DNA of 64,000 nucleotides from Pseudomonas sp. (GCF_030150285.1 NZ_JASLGE010000032.1:62001-126000); one strand, 5' to 3'. Numbered from the stretch's first letter, positions 8,684-17,655 are shown. The notes: generated by a model not told the origin, from the letters alone. Numbers and translations are program-made.

Positions 8684-10063
8684 ATGAGTGCCACGTCCAC
8701 GTTTGCCCCGCTGCAAGAAGCCCAGCAATTTCTGGAATCGAACCCGGATATCGAGATGTTCGAGCTGTTTATTCTCGATAACAACGGTGTGCCTCGGGGC
8801 AAGTTGTTGCACCGTGATGAGTTGCTGGAGGTTTACAAGAGCGGGCGGCCGTTGCCGAGCACGATTCTGGGCTTGAGCATTCAGGGCGATGATGTCGAAA
8901 ACACGGGTCTGGTGTGGGAAGTGGGTGATATCGATTGCCGGGCCTACCCCATTAGCGGCAGTTTGCAGCGGATGCCGTGGCGTTTGATGCCGATGGCGGC
9001 GGTGCAGGTCAGCATGCACCCGCAGCAAGGCATGCCAGCGACCGTGGCCGACCCCCGGCATGTACTGGCCAAGGTGATTGATGGCCTTAAAGCCGACGGT
9101 TACTACCCGGTGATGGCCGCCGAGCTGGAGTTTTACTTGCTGGACCAGCAGCGTGATAGCAACGGCCGGCCGCAGCCGGCACGTGATGCCGACGGCCAGC
9201 GCCCTCGGGCGACGCAGGTGTATGGGTTGCGTGAGTTGGAGCAAATCGAACCGTTCCTGGCCGACCTGTACAGCGCCTGTAAATTGCAGGGCATTCCGGC
9301 CCGCACGGCCATTTCCGAATACGCGCCGGGGCAAGTGGAAATTACCCTGGAACACCGCAGCGATGCGTTGCAGGCCATGGACGAGGCGGTGCGTTACAAG
9401 CGCCTGGTCAAGGGCGTGGCGCACAAGCACGGCATGGTGGCGTGCTTTATGGCCAAGCCGTTCGATGACCTGGCCGGCACCGGCATGCACATGCACGTGA
9501 GCCTGGCGGACAAGGACGGCCATAACCTGTTCGCCAGCGAAGCGCCGGACGGCACGCCCTTGCTGCGCCAGGCGGTCGGCGGAATGCTCAGCACTTTGCT
9601 CGATTCGCTGTTGCTGTTTTGCCCCAATGCCAACTCGTACCGCCGTTTCCAGAGCAACAGTTACGCGCCGCTGGCGGCCACCTGGGGGGTCGACAACCGT
9701 ACGGTGAGCCTGCGGGTGCCCGGCGGGCCGGCGTTTTCGCGGCATATCGAACACCGGATTTGTGGGGCCGACGCCAACCCTTATCTCGCGGCGGCGGCCA
9801 TTTTGGCGGGTATTCACCGCGGCATCCGTGAGCAGATGGACCCGGGCGAACCGGTTGAAGGCAATGGCTATGCGCAGGCCAGCGAGCGGCTGCCGACAGA
9901 CTGGCTCACCACCCTGCGGGCGCTGGAAGGCTCAGCCTGGGCCAAAGAAGCGTTCGGGCCGGACTTTCTGAAGGTGTTCCTGGCGGTGAAGCAGGCCGAG
10001 TACCGGCAGTTTATGGGCGAAGTCGGTGAGCAGGACTGGCGCTGGTACTTGCACCAGGCCTGA
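8684..10063 (+). CDS. Glutamine synthetase family protein, gamma-glutamylpolyamine synthetase-like
   Basis: ATP-dependent ligase of 459 aa. The N-terminal part 'FELFILDNNGVPRGK' and the metal/ATP motifs 'AAELEFYLLD', 'GMHMHVSL' and 'NSYRRFQSNSYAPLAATWGVDNRTVSLRVP' follow the PuuA/Pau group rather than nitrogen-assimilating GlnA: there is no Tyr adenylylation loop at the end. PuuA-type enzymes attach glutamate to putrescine or other amines as the first step of polyamine use. ATG at 8684 is chosen; a GTG at 8672 is possible. No other puu/pau gene is adjacent, so the exact amine is unknown. Confidence 0.82.
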   Translation: MSATSTFAPLQEAQQFLESNPDIEMFELFILDNNGVPRGKLLHRDELLEVYKSGRPLPSTILGLSIQGDDVENTGLVWEVGDIDCRAYPISGSLQRMPWRLMPMAAVQVSMHPQQGMPATVADPRHVLAKVIDGLKADGYYPVMAAELEFYLLDQQRDSNGRPQPARDADGQRPRATQVYGLRELEQIEPFLADLYSACKLQGIPARTAISEYAPGQVEITLEHRSDALQAMDEAVRYKRLVKGVAHKHGMVACFMAKPFDDLAGTGMHMHVSLADKDGHNLFASEAPDGTPLLRQAVGGMLSTLLDSLLLFCPNANSYRRFQSNSYAPLAATWGVDNRTVSLRVPGGPAFSRHIEHRICGADANPYLAAAAILAGIHRGIREQMDPGEPVEGNGYAQASERLPTDWLTTLRALEGSAWAKEAFGPDFLKVFLAVKQAEYRQFMGEVGEQDWRWYLHQA

Positions 10064-10181
10064 CGAAGGGCTTGCGGCGCGGGTTGTCCGCAGTTTTTTC
10101 AATGATTGCTGACAATTTTTTCACTGATGGCCCTCTAGTCTTTGTGCTGATCTTCTTCCTACACCTAAGAGTTCGTGGGCC

Positions 10182-10829
10182 ATGTCATCGCAGCTACCTT
10201 CCACTTTTGAGCTTGAGCTGGCCGAGCAGTATGACCGCGAGCACGCCCGAGTTTGCCAGCAGGCCCGCCCCCTGGGGCTGTTGCAGCGGCTAGCGTTGCG
10301 GCGTCAAAAAAGCCTGGTGCGCCGTGCGCTCAAAGCGGCCGGCGAGCCGGGGCTGGTGTTGGACATGGCCTGTGGTGCCGGGCTGTTTTGGCCGGTGCTG
10401 GCCGAGCATGGCAACCGCGTGATTCTGGCCGCCGATTCGTCACAAGCCATGCTGGATCATGCCCGCACGCATCACGGCGCGAGCCTGCTGAAGCGGATCA
10501 AACCCTTTAAAAGCTCGGTCTTCAACATCGACTTGCCCGCCAATGCCGTGGACAGCATCTTTTGCATGCAGCTCTTTCACCATGTGCGGGACAGTGAACA
10601 TCGCTTGGCCCTGCTGCGTGAGTTTCACCGGGTTAGCCGCGACAGCCTGATTGTATCGGTGCACGTGGGGCGTTCGGCTGCTCAGCGCAATGACCCGTTG
10701 TGCATCGCGGTGAGCCGCGCCGAGCTTGAGGCGCAGTTTGCGCTGGCGGGTTTTAGCGTGTTCAAGCACTACACCGTGCTGCCCGGCAGTGCGCTGGGCA
10801 GCATTTATATTGTGCGCAAAGAGCGTTAG
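10182..10829 (+). CDS. Class I SAM-dependent methyltransferase
   Basis: Cytoplasmic protein of 215 aa with a Methyltransf_11-type fold: the glycine-rich SAM-binding motif I is 'VLDMACGAGLFWPVLAEHG', followed by an acidic strand end 'ILAADSS' and motif IV 'VDSIFCMQLFHHVRD'. The acceptor molecule cannot be deduced. The stop codon overlaps the convergent beta-lactamase stop by three bases on the opposite strand (10826-10829). Confidence 0.8.
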   Translation: MSSQLPSTFELELAEQYDREHARVCQQARPLGLLQRLALRRQKSLVRRALKAAGEPGLVLDMACGAGLFWPVLAEHGNRVILAADSSQAMLDHARTHHGASLLKRIKPFKSSVFNIDLPANAVDSIFCMQLFHHVRDSEHRLALLREFHRVSRDSLIVSVHVGRSAAQRNDPLCIAVSRAELEAQFALAGFSVFKHYTVLPGSALGSIYIVRKER

Positions 10830-11980
10830 TTCAGCGTGTCCAGCAGGGTGTAGGCCAGCTTGATGCGGGCCTCGTTGGGGTAGTTTTTGTTGGCCAGGAT
10901 AACCACGGATTTCTGTTCGCCCGGCACAAAGGCCACGTAGGCACCAAAGCCACCGGTGGAACCGGTTTTGTTGACCCATGCCGCGGGTTGGGGAGGCTTG
11001 ACGGGGTTCAGGGCAATGGCCCCGTTGTTCGAGTACGCCATCTTGTTTGAGTTGCCGGTTAGCAGTGAGTCCAGGGACACGGGTGTGGGGTATTGCTCCC
11101 AGATCAGGTCCTGGGTCATTGGCCCCACCTGGAAATACCCGACGCGGGTGTCGTCCAGTGCCTGGCGAAGGGGCGCGGGGAGTGTGCCGGGTGCCATGCT
11201 CAGTTGTGTGAAGTGCAACAGGTCGCGCGCACTGGTTTTAACCCCATACGCTTCATCGGCCAATACCCCCGGGTTCAACCGCACTGGCTTGCCCTCTTTG
11301 TCGTAACCCTGCGCATACAGCGCCATTTTTTCTTCAGGCACGCGCAAGTAGCTGTTTTTCAGGCCCAGTGCCGGGAACAGGTGCTGTTCCAGTGCCTGGT
11401 TGTACGTCATGTTCAGGCTTTTGGCCGCAATCAGGCCGAGCATGCCGATACTGGGGTTGGCGTAACTGCGTTGCGTGCCGGCGGGGTAAAGCGGTGTCCA
11501 GTCGTTCAAGTATTCAATGAGCTGGCGCCGATTTTTCACGGTCTCCGGTACCTGCAGCGGGAACCCGCCTGCCGTGTGGGTGGCAAGGTGCGTGAGCACG
11601 ACCTTGCCAAACGCTGAACCCTTGAGTTCGGGCAGGTAGTGGCTGACCGTCTCGGACAGCGACAATTTGCCGTTGGCCTGGGCGTAGGTGGCCAGGGTGG
11701 CGGTAAAGACTTTGCTGATCGAGCCGACTTCAAACAACGTGTCGGGTGTTACGCCGGCCTGCGTTGACCGTGACGCCACGCCGAAGTTATGGAACTGCTC
11801 CTTGCCGTTGACGCTGATTGCGATGGCCAGCCCTGCAATATCGTAGGTGTTCATGACGTCTTTGACGGCTTCATGCACCTGGGGGGGCAGGGCCGTGGTC
11901 TCGGCCCGGGCCAATGGAGCCAACACACACAGGCTTAAGAGAGAGAGCGCAAGAGTGCAGGATGTGAGGTGCGCACGCAT
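10826..11980 (-). CDS. ampC: Class C beta-lactamase (AmpC-type)
   Basis: Periplasmic serine beta-lactamase of 384 aa that hydrolyses penicillins and cephalosporins. An N-terminal signal peptide ends at about residue 26 (ARA). All class C motifs are present: SISK with catalytic Ser87 and Lys90, YAN at 173-175, and KTG at 338-340, preceded by N337. Length fits AmpC. No ampR gene lies next to it, unlike P. aeruginosa and enterobacterial inducible loci, so control must lie elsewhere. A related esterase of the same fold is a less likely alternative given the intact YAN and KTG motifs. Confidence 0.9.
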   Translation of the reverse strand: MRAHLTSCTLALSLLSLCVLAPLARAETTALPPQVHEAVKDVMNTYDIAGLAIAISVNGKEQFHNFGVASRSTQAGVTPDTLFEVGSISKVFTATLATYAQANGKLSLSETVSHYLPELKGSAFGKVVLTHLATHTAGGFPLQVPETVKNRRQLIEYLNDWTPLYPAGTQRSYANPSIGMLGLIAAKSLNMTYNQALEQHLFPALGLKNSYLRVPEEKMALYAQGYDKEGKPVRLNPGVLADEAYGVKTSARDLLHFTQLSMAPGTLPAPLRQALDDTRVGYFQVGPMTQDLIWEQYPTPVSLDSLLTGNSNKMAYSNNGAIALNPVKPPQPAAWVNKTGSTGGFGAYVAFVPGEQKSVVILANKNYPNEARIKLAYTLLDTLN

Positions 11981-12201
11981 TCGGGTGATCCTCTTTTATA
12001 GGGATAGACAACGATGGGTGTTCAGACTGCACCGCCCTGTGTGAATCAGGGGGCTCGGGCAACCTATAGCTAAAAGGTCCATTTGGATGCAGTCCCGCGA
12101 CCTAAATTCTGTAGGCTTTTTCGATGACAAGATGACGAGTCGATGCCCGGTTATCCCTGGTGCCGATATATACTGCCCGCCATTCTTCAAGGGAGAGCCG
12201 T

Positions 12202-13335
12202 GTGGCCATCGATACTCACTGGATTTGCGACAACGATAGCCTCGGCCAACATTGCGCTGAATGGCAAAAATTGCCATTCGTCGCCCTCGACACCGAATTC
12301 ATGCGGGTCGATACGTTTTACCCGATTGCCGGCCTGATCCAGATCTGCGACGCAGAGCGCGCTTACCTGATCGACCCGTTGACAATCGATAACTGGCAGC
12401 CATTGTCAGCGCTGCTGGAAAATCAGTCCGTGGTCAAAGTGCTGCATGCGTGCAGCGAAGACCTCGAAGTGCTGTTGCGCCTGACGGGAAGCCTGCCGGT
12501 GCCGTTGTTCGACACCCAACTGGCTGCGGCCTATCTGAACCTCGGGTTCTCGATGGGCTATTCGCGCCTGGTCAAGGACGTACTGGACATCGACTTGCCG
12601 AAAGGTGAAACCCGTTCGGACTGGTTGCAGCGCCCGTTGTCTGAAACACAAGTCAGCTATGCGGCCGAAGATGCCCTGCATCTGGCACAAGTTTACACCC
12701 AGTTGCAGCCGCGACTGTCGGAGCAAAAGTACGGCTGGGTGCTGGAAGACGGCGCTGAGCTGGTGGCGAACCTGCGCCGCGAAGTGGACCCGTATGAGGT
12801 GTATCGCGAGTCCAAACTGGCCTGGAAATTGTCCCGTGCCGAGCTGGCGGTGTTGCGTGAAGTGTGTGCCTGGCGTGAGCGTGAAGCCCGCGCCCGGGAT
12901 GTACCGCGCAACCGCGTGGTGCGCGAGCATGCGCTGTGGCCATTGGCCAAAACCCAGCCCGATAACCTGGTGTCGCTGGCACGCATTGAAGACATGCACC
13001 CGCGCACCGTGCGCCATGACGGCGAGTTTTTGCTCAAGCTGATCAAAGGCACCGCCAGTGTGCCGCCAGAACAGTGGCCGCCTGCCGTGCCCGAGCCGCT
13101 GCCAGTCGAGGCGGCTGCGCTGATCAAGCGCCTGCGTGCCATTGGCCAGGCTGAAGCCGAGCGTCTGGACATGGCTGCGGAGCTGATGCTGCGCAAGAAA
13201 ACCCTGGAGGCGCTGGTCAAAAGTGGCTACCCACAGGGCCCTTATCAATTGCCGGATTCACTGCGCGGATGGCGCCGTGAACGGATGGGTCAGGCGTTGC
13301 TCGACTGCCTGGCCACCGCTGGAGAAGCGTCTTGA
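12202..13335 (+). CDS. rnd: Ribonuclease D
   Basis: 3'-5' exoribonuclease of 377 aa involved in tRNA 3'-end maturation. DEDD-family residues: D30 and E32 in FVALDTEF, LFDTQLAAAYL, and YAAEDALHLAQVY (Tyr and final Asp). HRDC-type helical domains follow in the C-terminal half. The GTG at 12202 is chosen because AAGGGAGAGCC lies just before it and family similarity begins there; the in-frame upstream ATG (12160) would add 14 unlikely residues. The stop overlaps the next start by three bases. Confidence 0.9.
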   Translation: MAIDTHWICDNDSLGQHCAEWQKLPFVALDTEFMRVDTFYPIAGLIQICDAERAYLIDPLTIDNWQPLSALLENQSVVKVLHACSEDLEVLLRLTGSLPVPLFDTQLAAAYLNLGFSMGYSRLVKDVLDIDLPKGETRSDWLQRPLSETQVSYAAEDALHLAQVYTQLQPRLSEQKYGWVLEDGAELVANLRREVDPYEVYRESKLAWKLSRAELAVLREVCAWREREARARDVPRNRVVREHALWPLAKTQPDNLVSLARIEDMHPRTVRHDGEFLLKLIKGTASVPPEQWPPAVPEPLPVEAAALIKRLRAIGQAEAERLDMAAELMLRKKTLEALVKSGYPQGPYQLPDSLRGWRRERMGQALLDCLATAGEAS

Positions 13336-13625
13336 AACGTATTTGTTCCATTTACCGCAGCACCAAGCGCAACGAAATGTACCTGTATGTGCTCAAGGCC
13401 GATGCCCTTGAGCGCGTGCCGGAAACCCTGATGTCGGCCTTTGGCAAGGCGATCCATGCGTTCGACCTGGTGCTGACGCCCGAGCGCAAGCTGTCTCGCG
13501 AAGACATCAGCAAGGTGCTGGAAAACCTGGAAACCCAGGGTTACCACCTGCAAATGCCCCCAGCTGAAGACGAATACATCGAGCATTTGCCCGAAGAGTT
13601 GTTGCGCCGCAACGACCCGATGTGA
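13332..13625 (+). CDS. ycgL: YcgL domain protein
   Basis: Small protein of 97 aa matching the YcgL family (N-terminal 'KRICSIYRSTKRNEMYLYV', about the usual length). Function is not established. It begins with TTG at 13332, overlapping the rnd stop, so it is probably translated by coupling. The rnd-ycgL pair is a common arrangement in gamma-proteobacteria. Confidence 0.88.
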   Translation: MKRICSIYRSTKRNEMYLYVLKADALERVPETLMSAFGKAIHAFDLVLTPERKLSREDISKVLENLETQGYHLQMPPAEDEYIEHLPEELLRRNDPM

Positions 13626-13632
13626 ACGGCTC

Positions 13633-13655
13633 CAGGTGCCCGCAGTGGGCACCTG
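13633..13655 (+). terminator. Hairpin after rnd-ycgL
   Basis: Perfect nine-base stem CAGGTGCCC/GGGCACCTG with a five-base loop, starting eight bases after the ycgL stop. There is no T-run, so it may stabilise the 3' end or act with Rho rather than as an intrinsic terminator. Confidence 0.5.
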
Positions 13656-13744
13656 TCTCACACTGATATTGATTGGCGCCGGTCGAATTCGACGGGACAA
13701 CCCGCGATGGCGAGCGCTGGCCGTGGTTTAAGAAGGTTAGAAAC

Positions 13745-14677
13745 ATGCGTGTTCTGATTGCCGAAAACGATTACCCGCTCTACACCCGACTCCTGCAAAA
13801 AGCCGCGCCGGGCCTGGAGATTCTCTCCAGCGGTGATTCGGCGCAGCTTTCGCAAATGGCCGCTGATTGCCCGGTGTGGCTGGGGCAGCCGGACCTGCTG
13901 GCGACCCTGCTGCGTCAGGGGCATACCCCACGCTGGGTGCAGTCGACTTGGGCGGGGATTACACCGTTACTGGCCGAAGGCGTACCGCGTGATTATCGTT
14001 TGAGCCGTGCGGTCGGTATTTTCGGTCAGGTGATGGCCGAGTACGTGTTGACCTACATGCTCGGCCACGAGCGTGAAGTCATGGCGCGTCTGGTGAGCCA
14101 GGTGGAACGCAAGTGGGACGGTCGCTTGGGCCAAAGCCTGGTGGGGCGCAAGGTGCTGATTGTGGGCGCGGGCGATATCGGCCAGACAGTGGCTCAGTTT
14201 CTGCAGCCGTTTGGCGTTGAAACCTACGCCATTGCCAGCCGTGTGCGTGAACTGGCACCGTTTAAAGAAGTGGGCGTATTGAGCGACCTGCCGCGGTTGG
14301 TCGGGCAAATGGACTATGTGGTCAACCTGTTGCCCAACACCCCGGACACCCATGACTTGTACGACGCCGAACTGTTTGCGCTATTCAATCCGACGGGCGT
14401 GTTTATCAACGCCGGGCGCGGCGTTGCGGTGGTCGATGCTGACCTGGTTGAAGCGTTGCGCCTGGGCCATTTGGCCGGTGCGGTCATTGATGTGTGCCGC
14501 CAGGAACCGTTACCGGCCAAACATCCGTTCTGGACGGCCTGGGGCTTGTTGTTAACGGGCCACAGCTCGGCACCGACATCGCCGCCGATGATGGTGCAGC
14601 TGTTTGTCGAAAACCTGAGCGCGTATCAACAAGGACAGCCGTTGCGCGGCGAAGTGGATTTTGAACGCGGCTACTGA
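13745..14677 (+). CDS. D-isomer specific 2-hydroxyacid dehydrogenase family protein
   Basis: NAD(P)-dependent oxidoreductase of 310 aa, of the glyoxylate/hydroxypyruvate reductase GhrA type. The Rossmann motif is 'VLIVGAGDIGQTVAQFL' (GxGxxG); the catalytic Arg lies in FINAGRGVAVVD, the Glu in 'VCRQEPLP' and the His in 'LTGHSSAPT'. ATG at 13745 is preferred over the upstream frame start at 13673, which reads through non-conserved sequence. Likely substrates are small 2-ketoacids such as glyoxylate. Confidence 0.82.
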   Translation: MRVLIAENDYPLYTRLLQKAAPGLEILSSGDSAQLSQMAADCPVWLGQPDLLATLLRQGHTPRWVQSTWAGITPLLAEGVPRDYRLSRAVGIFGQVMAEYVLTYMLGHEREVMARLVSQVERKWDGRLGQSLVGRKVLIVGAGDIGQTVAQFLQPFGVETYAIASRVRELAPFKEVGVLSDLPRLVGQMDYVVNLLPNTPDTHDLYDAELFALFNPTGVFINAGRGVAVVDADLVEALRLGHLAGAVIDVCRQEPLPAKHPFWTAWGLLLTGHSSAPTSPPMMVQLFVENLSAYQQGQPLRGEVDFERGY

Positions 14678-14689
14678 CGCGCAACAGAA

Positions 14690-14850
14690 TCCTTGGGCAG
14701 CGACTACCCACCGGTAGTCGTTGACGCGCTTTGCGAGGCTACGTCCGGCGCCGAAGGCGTCTTGAACCCCGGTCAAACCCGGGACTCAGCGTTTACGCTT
14801 GCTTGGCAACCAGACGCAGCCTTGTTCCTTCGGCAACGAATACGAGGGAA
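14690..14850. repeat. Composite intergenic repeat, copy C (degenerate), with palindrome
   Basis: A perfect palindrome CGACTACC-CACC-GGTAGTCG occupies 14701-14720 and may serve the gene before it as a terminator. Then CGAGGCTACGTCCG (14734-14747), the core of the repeat seen at 6.1 and 17.4 kb, is followed by a decayed reverse module containing TTCCTTCGGCAAC near 14825. It lies between convergent genes. Confidence 0.65.
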
Positions 14851-14853
14851 TCG

Positions 14854-15447
14854 TTACAGGCTGAAATCGCCTTCTGCCACGCGGGTGCTCAGGGGCTCGC
14901 GCTGGCTGGGCACTTCCTTGGCTTGCAGGTAATCCACCAGGCGGGTTTTGTCGCCAATCTTGCCGATGGCCACCATCGCTTGCACCTCATAACCCTCGGG
15001 GATTTTCAGTTCTTGGCGCGCGCGTTCGTAGTCCAGACCGCTCATGCCGTGGGTGTGCCAGCCGCTCAAGTGCGCTTGCAGCGCCAGGTAGCCCCAGGCT
15101 GCGCCAGTGTCGAAAGCGTGGGTGGGGGCCGGTTTTTCTTCGGTGGTGCCCGGTGTGGCAAACGTGGTTTTCGACACGATCACCACCAGCGCAGCGGCGT
15201 GCTTGGCCCAGCCCTGGTTGAATTCCACCAGCAGTTTCAGGTAACGGTCAAAGTCCGGTGTGCCGCGCAAGGCGAACAGGAAACGCCACGGTTGGGCGTT
15301 GTAAGCCGACGGTGCCCACCGCGCCGCTTCGAAAAAACTCAGCAGCGTCGGTTTGTCGATCGGGGTGTCGTCAAAGGCGCGGGGCGACCAGCGCTGAGTA
15401 AATTGTTCATCAATCGCGTGTTCGGCAATGCGGTGTGAGGCTGGCAT
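14854..15447 (-). CDS. Nitroreductase family protein
   Basis: FMN-dependent oxidoreductase of 197 aa. The FMN-binding N-terminus 'QRWSPRAFDDTPIDKPTLLSFFEAARWAPSAYNAQPWRFLFAL' region (positions about 18-60) is characteristic: R-W-S-x-R-x-F and A-P-S-x-x-N-x-Q-P-W. The start at 15447 (MPASH) is taken because the long upstream extension lacks family similarity. It is transcribed toward the hydroxyacid dehydrogenase and is divergent from ycgN. Physiological substrate not inferable. Confidence 0.85.
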   Translation of the reverse strand: MPASHRIAEHAIDEQFTQRWSPRAFDDTPIDKPTLLSFFEAARWAPSAYNAQPWRFLFALRGTPDFDRYLKLLVEFNQGWAKHAAALVVIVSKTTFATPGTTEEKPAPTHAFDTGAAWGYLALQAHLSGWHTHGMSGLDYERARQELKIPEGYEVQAMVAIGKIGDKTRLVDYLQAKEVPSQREPLSTRVAEGDFSL

Positions 15448-15602
15448 TCGAGTGTCCTGAGTTGAATGTAATGGGTTAAGACCGGGCATAAAGCTACTGT
15501 TATGCCATGCGACTGACAAGTCTGACGGCCAGCCCTTGGCCCACGGGCCTTTGGGCACTAGACTGGCGGCCTTTTCCACTCCCTGATGTTGATGTTCGAA
15601 CC

Positions 15603-16052
15603 ATGGCCGCAATCGTTCAACCCTTCTGGATCCGCAAAACCCTTGACCAACTGGATCAGGAGGAATGGGAGTCGCTGTGCGACGGCTGCGGATTGTGCTG
15701 TTTGCAAAAGCTCGAAGATGAAGACGACAACAGCGTCTACTACACGCGCATTGCCTGCAAACTGCTCGATCTGAAAACCTGTCAGTGCACCGACTACCCC
15801 AACCGTCGCGACAGCGTGCCGGACTGCATCCAGCTGTCACCGGGCAAGGCCGAGTCGTTCAAGTGGCTGCCTGTAACCTGCGGCTACCGTCTGGTCAGCG
15901 AGCGTAAGGACTTGCCACTGTGGCACCCCTTGGTCTGTGGTGACCCTGAAGCCGTGCACCATGAGCGTATTTCCCAATCAGGCCGCATGCTTGCCGAAGG
16001 CAGCGTGTCGGAAGACGACTGGGAAGATCATCTGATTTTTCGCGCCGGTTAA
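15603..16052 (+). CDS. ycgN: YcgN family cysteine-cluster protein (UPF0260)
   Basis: Protein of 149 aa with the family's cysteine cluster CDGCGLCC near residues 24-31 and further Cys in 'TRIACKLLDLKTCQCTDYPNR', a CxxC..C pattern suggesting an Fe-S or zinc site of the YkgJ/YcgN type. Function is unknown. The ATG at 15603 matches the start of the family; a more distal ATG at 15507 would overlap the promoter region of the divergent nitroreductase. Confidence 0.87.
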   Translation: MAAIVQPFWIRKTLDQLDQEEWESLCDGCGLCCLQKLEDEDDNSVYYTRIACKLLDLKTCQCTDYPNRRDSVPDCIQLSPGKAESFKWLPVTCGYRLVSERKDLPLWHPLVCGDPEAVHHERISQSGRMLAEGSVSEDDWEDHLIFRAG

Positions 16053-16080
16053 CTGCCGGAGCGGTCGCGAAGGAGTGTCT

Positions 16081-17319
16081 ATGCCGCTGCGTTTTAAAGG
16101 GCTTGCCGGGTTGGGCCTGCTGCTGTTGATCAGCGGCGGCCCCGTGTGGGCGGCCAAAAAGGTCGATCTGGACTACCACGTTCGCCTGTTGCCCGAGAGC
16201 AATCAGGCCGAAGTGCGCCTTACGCTGGGCGACGGCGCGGTGGTGCGCAGCCTGGAGTTCGACCTGGGTGCGCCGGGCAACTACACCGACTTCAAGGCAG
16301 ACGGCCCGTGGAAGCTGACACCCGACGCCCAGCACAGCCGGGGCCTGTGGCACCCGGAGGCGGGCAAGGCCAGCCTGACCTACCGCGTGCAATTGGACCA
16401 TCAATACCCGAACGGCAGCTACCAAACGCGGATCACGCCCAAGTGGGCCCTGTTTCGCGGTGAGCAACTCGTCCCCCCCGCCACCCTTGATCAGCAGGAC
16501 GGTATCGAATGGGCCTCACGCCTGGCCTTCGAGTTGCCAGAGGGCTGGAAAAGCGTTGAAACCGCCTGGCCGCGTATTGGCAAACAACGTTTTCGCATCG
16601 ATGACGTGACACGGGTCTTCGACCGCCCGACGGGCTGGATGCTCGCGGGCACGCTGGGCAGCCGCCGCACCACCCTGGGTGAAACCGAAGTCACCGTTGC
16701 CGCGCCGCAAGGGCAGGGTATGCGGCGTATGGACGTGCTGACCTTACTGACATTCGTCTGGCCTCAGGTCCAGGCCGTGTTCCCGCGCAACCCGGCCAAG
16801 TTGTTGATCGTGGGCGCTGGCAGCCCGATGTGGAAAGGCAGCGCTGCGGCGCGCAATTCGATCTACCTCTCCAGCAGCTTGCCGATGGTCAGCGAAAATG
16901 GCAGCAGCCCATTGTTGCGCGAAGTGGTGCAACTGTTTAGCGACATCAATGCTGAGCCGGGCCATGAGTGGATCAGCGAAGGCTTGAGCGAGTACTACGC
17001 CATTGAACTGATGCGCCGGGCCGGTGGCATGAGCGACGAGCGCTACCAAACCTTGCAACACCGTCTCAATGCGGCGGGCAAAGGGGTTACGCGCCTGCGC
17101 GGCACACCGGCCAGCGTCGCGACGGTGGCGCGTTCGGTCACCCTGTTGCAGGCGCTCGACCGTGAGATACGCCTGCACACCCACAGCAAGCGTTCGCTGG
17201 ACGATGTGAGCCAAGCGTTGATGCGAGCGGGTAAGGTCAACACCCAGTCGTTTATTCAACTCAGCGAAAGCGTGCTGGGCAGTGGTTCTGACGTGCTTGA
17301 TACCTCATTACTGCGCTGA
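16081..17319 (+). CDS. Secreted M61-like protein lacking the HExxH zinc motif
   Basis: Protein of 412 aa with a signal peptide ending near VWAA (residues 1-24). The second half resembles the gluzincin (M1/M61 aminopeptidase) architecture: 'EWISEGLSEYYAIELMRRAGG' matches the conserved E-G-x-x-x-Y-Y element. However, at the place of the HExxH helix the sequence reads 'LLREVVQLFSD', with both zinc histidines and the glutamate missing. The product is probably a periplasmic non-catalytic fold or binding protein. Start ATG at 16081 with AAGGAGTGTCT upstream; it follows ycgN by 28 bases and is probably co-transcribed. Confidence 0.6.
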   Translation: MPLRFKGLAGLGLLLLISGGPVWAAKKVDLDYHVRLLPESNQAEVRLTLGDGAVVRSLEFDLGAPGNYTDFKADGPWKLTPDAQHSRGLWHPEAGKASLTYRVQLDHQYPNGSYQTRITPKWALFRGEQLVPPATLDQQDGIEWASRLAFELPEGWKSVETAWPRIGKQRFRIDDVTRVFDRPTGWMLAGTLGSRRTTLGETEVTVAAPQGQGMRRMDVLTLLTFVWPQVQAVFPRNPAKLLIVGAGSPMWKGSAAARNSIYLSSSLPMVSENGSSPLLREVVQLFSDINAEPGHEWISEGLSEYYAIELMRRAGGMSDERYQTLQHRLNAAGKGVTRLRGTPASVATVARSVTLLQALDREIRLHTHSKRSLDDVSQALMRAGKVNTQSFIQLSESVLGSGSDVLDTSLLR

Positions 17320-17351
17320 CCGCGCTCGGCCTCCTCCCGATCAGCAGCGAC

Positions 17352-17508
17352 TACACAACCCGTAGCAGTTGACGAGTAGAACGAGGCTACGTCCGGCGGC
17401 GAAGCCGTCGTGAAACCAGACAGCGCGGTGTTCCTGTTAGATCCGGGATTCAGGTTTTACGATCGCTGCGCAATCGGGCGTAGCCTCGCATGGCTCGGCA
17501 ACTGCTAC
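17352..17508. repeat. Composite intergenic repeat, copy B (modules in opposite order)
   Basis: Same modules as at 6130-6310 in swapped order: the GTAGCAGTTG/CGAGGCTACGTCCG half (17362-17395) comes first and the CCTGTTAG..GGCAACTGCTAC half (17433-17508) second. The block 17433-17477 is identical to 6130-6174, and the following CGTAGCCTCG also matches after one differing base. It fills most of the spacer between the M61-like gene and kdpF. Confidence 0.8.
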
Positions 17509-17604
17509 GGAACACGCCGCACGCGCTGTTGATTTTGATTTTCAAGACCCTTTCGGTCTCCCGGGAGGGCAGGTAGGTCAACATCACGACCGCTTTCTGT
17601 GTTT

Positions 17605-17655
17605 TTTACGACTTCTTTACGAACCAACATCCCTCTCGATCTCGATCCTTTACGC
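17605..17655 (+). promoter_or_regulatory. Candidate KdpE-binding direct repeats upstream of kdpF
   Basis: TTTACGA occurs at 17605-17611 and 17616-17622, exactly 11 bases apart, and TTTACGC recurs at 17649-17655, 33 bases further on. One-turn and three-turn spacing puts the copies on the same face of the helix. KdpE of E. coli binds a T-rich TTTATAC/TTTACA repeat upstream of kdpFABC, so the position (57-107 bases before kdpF) fits. Assignment is inferred. Confidence 0.45.
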
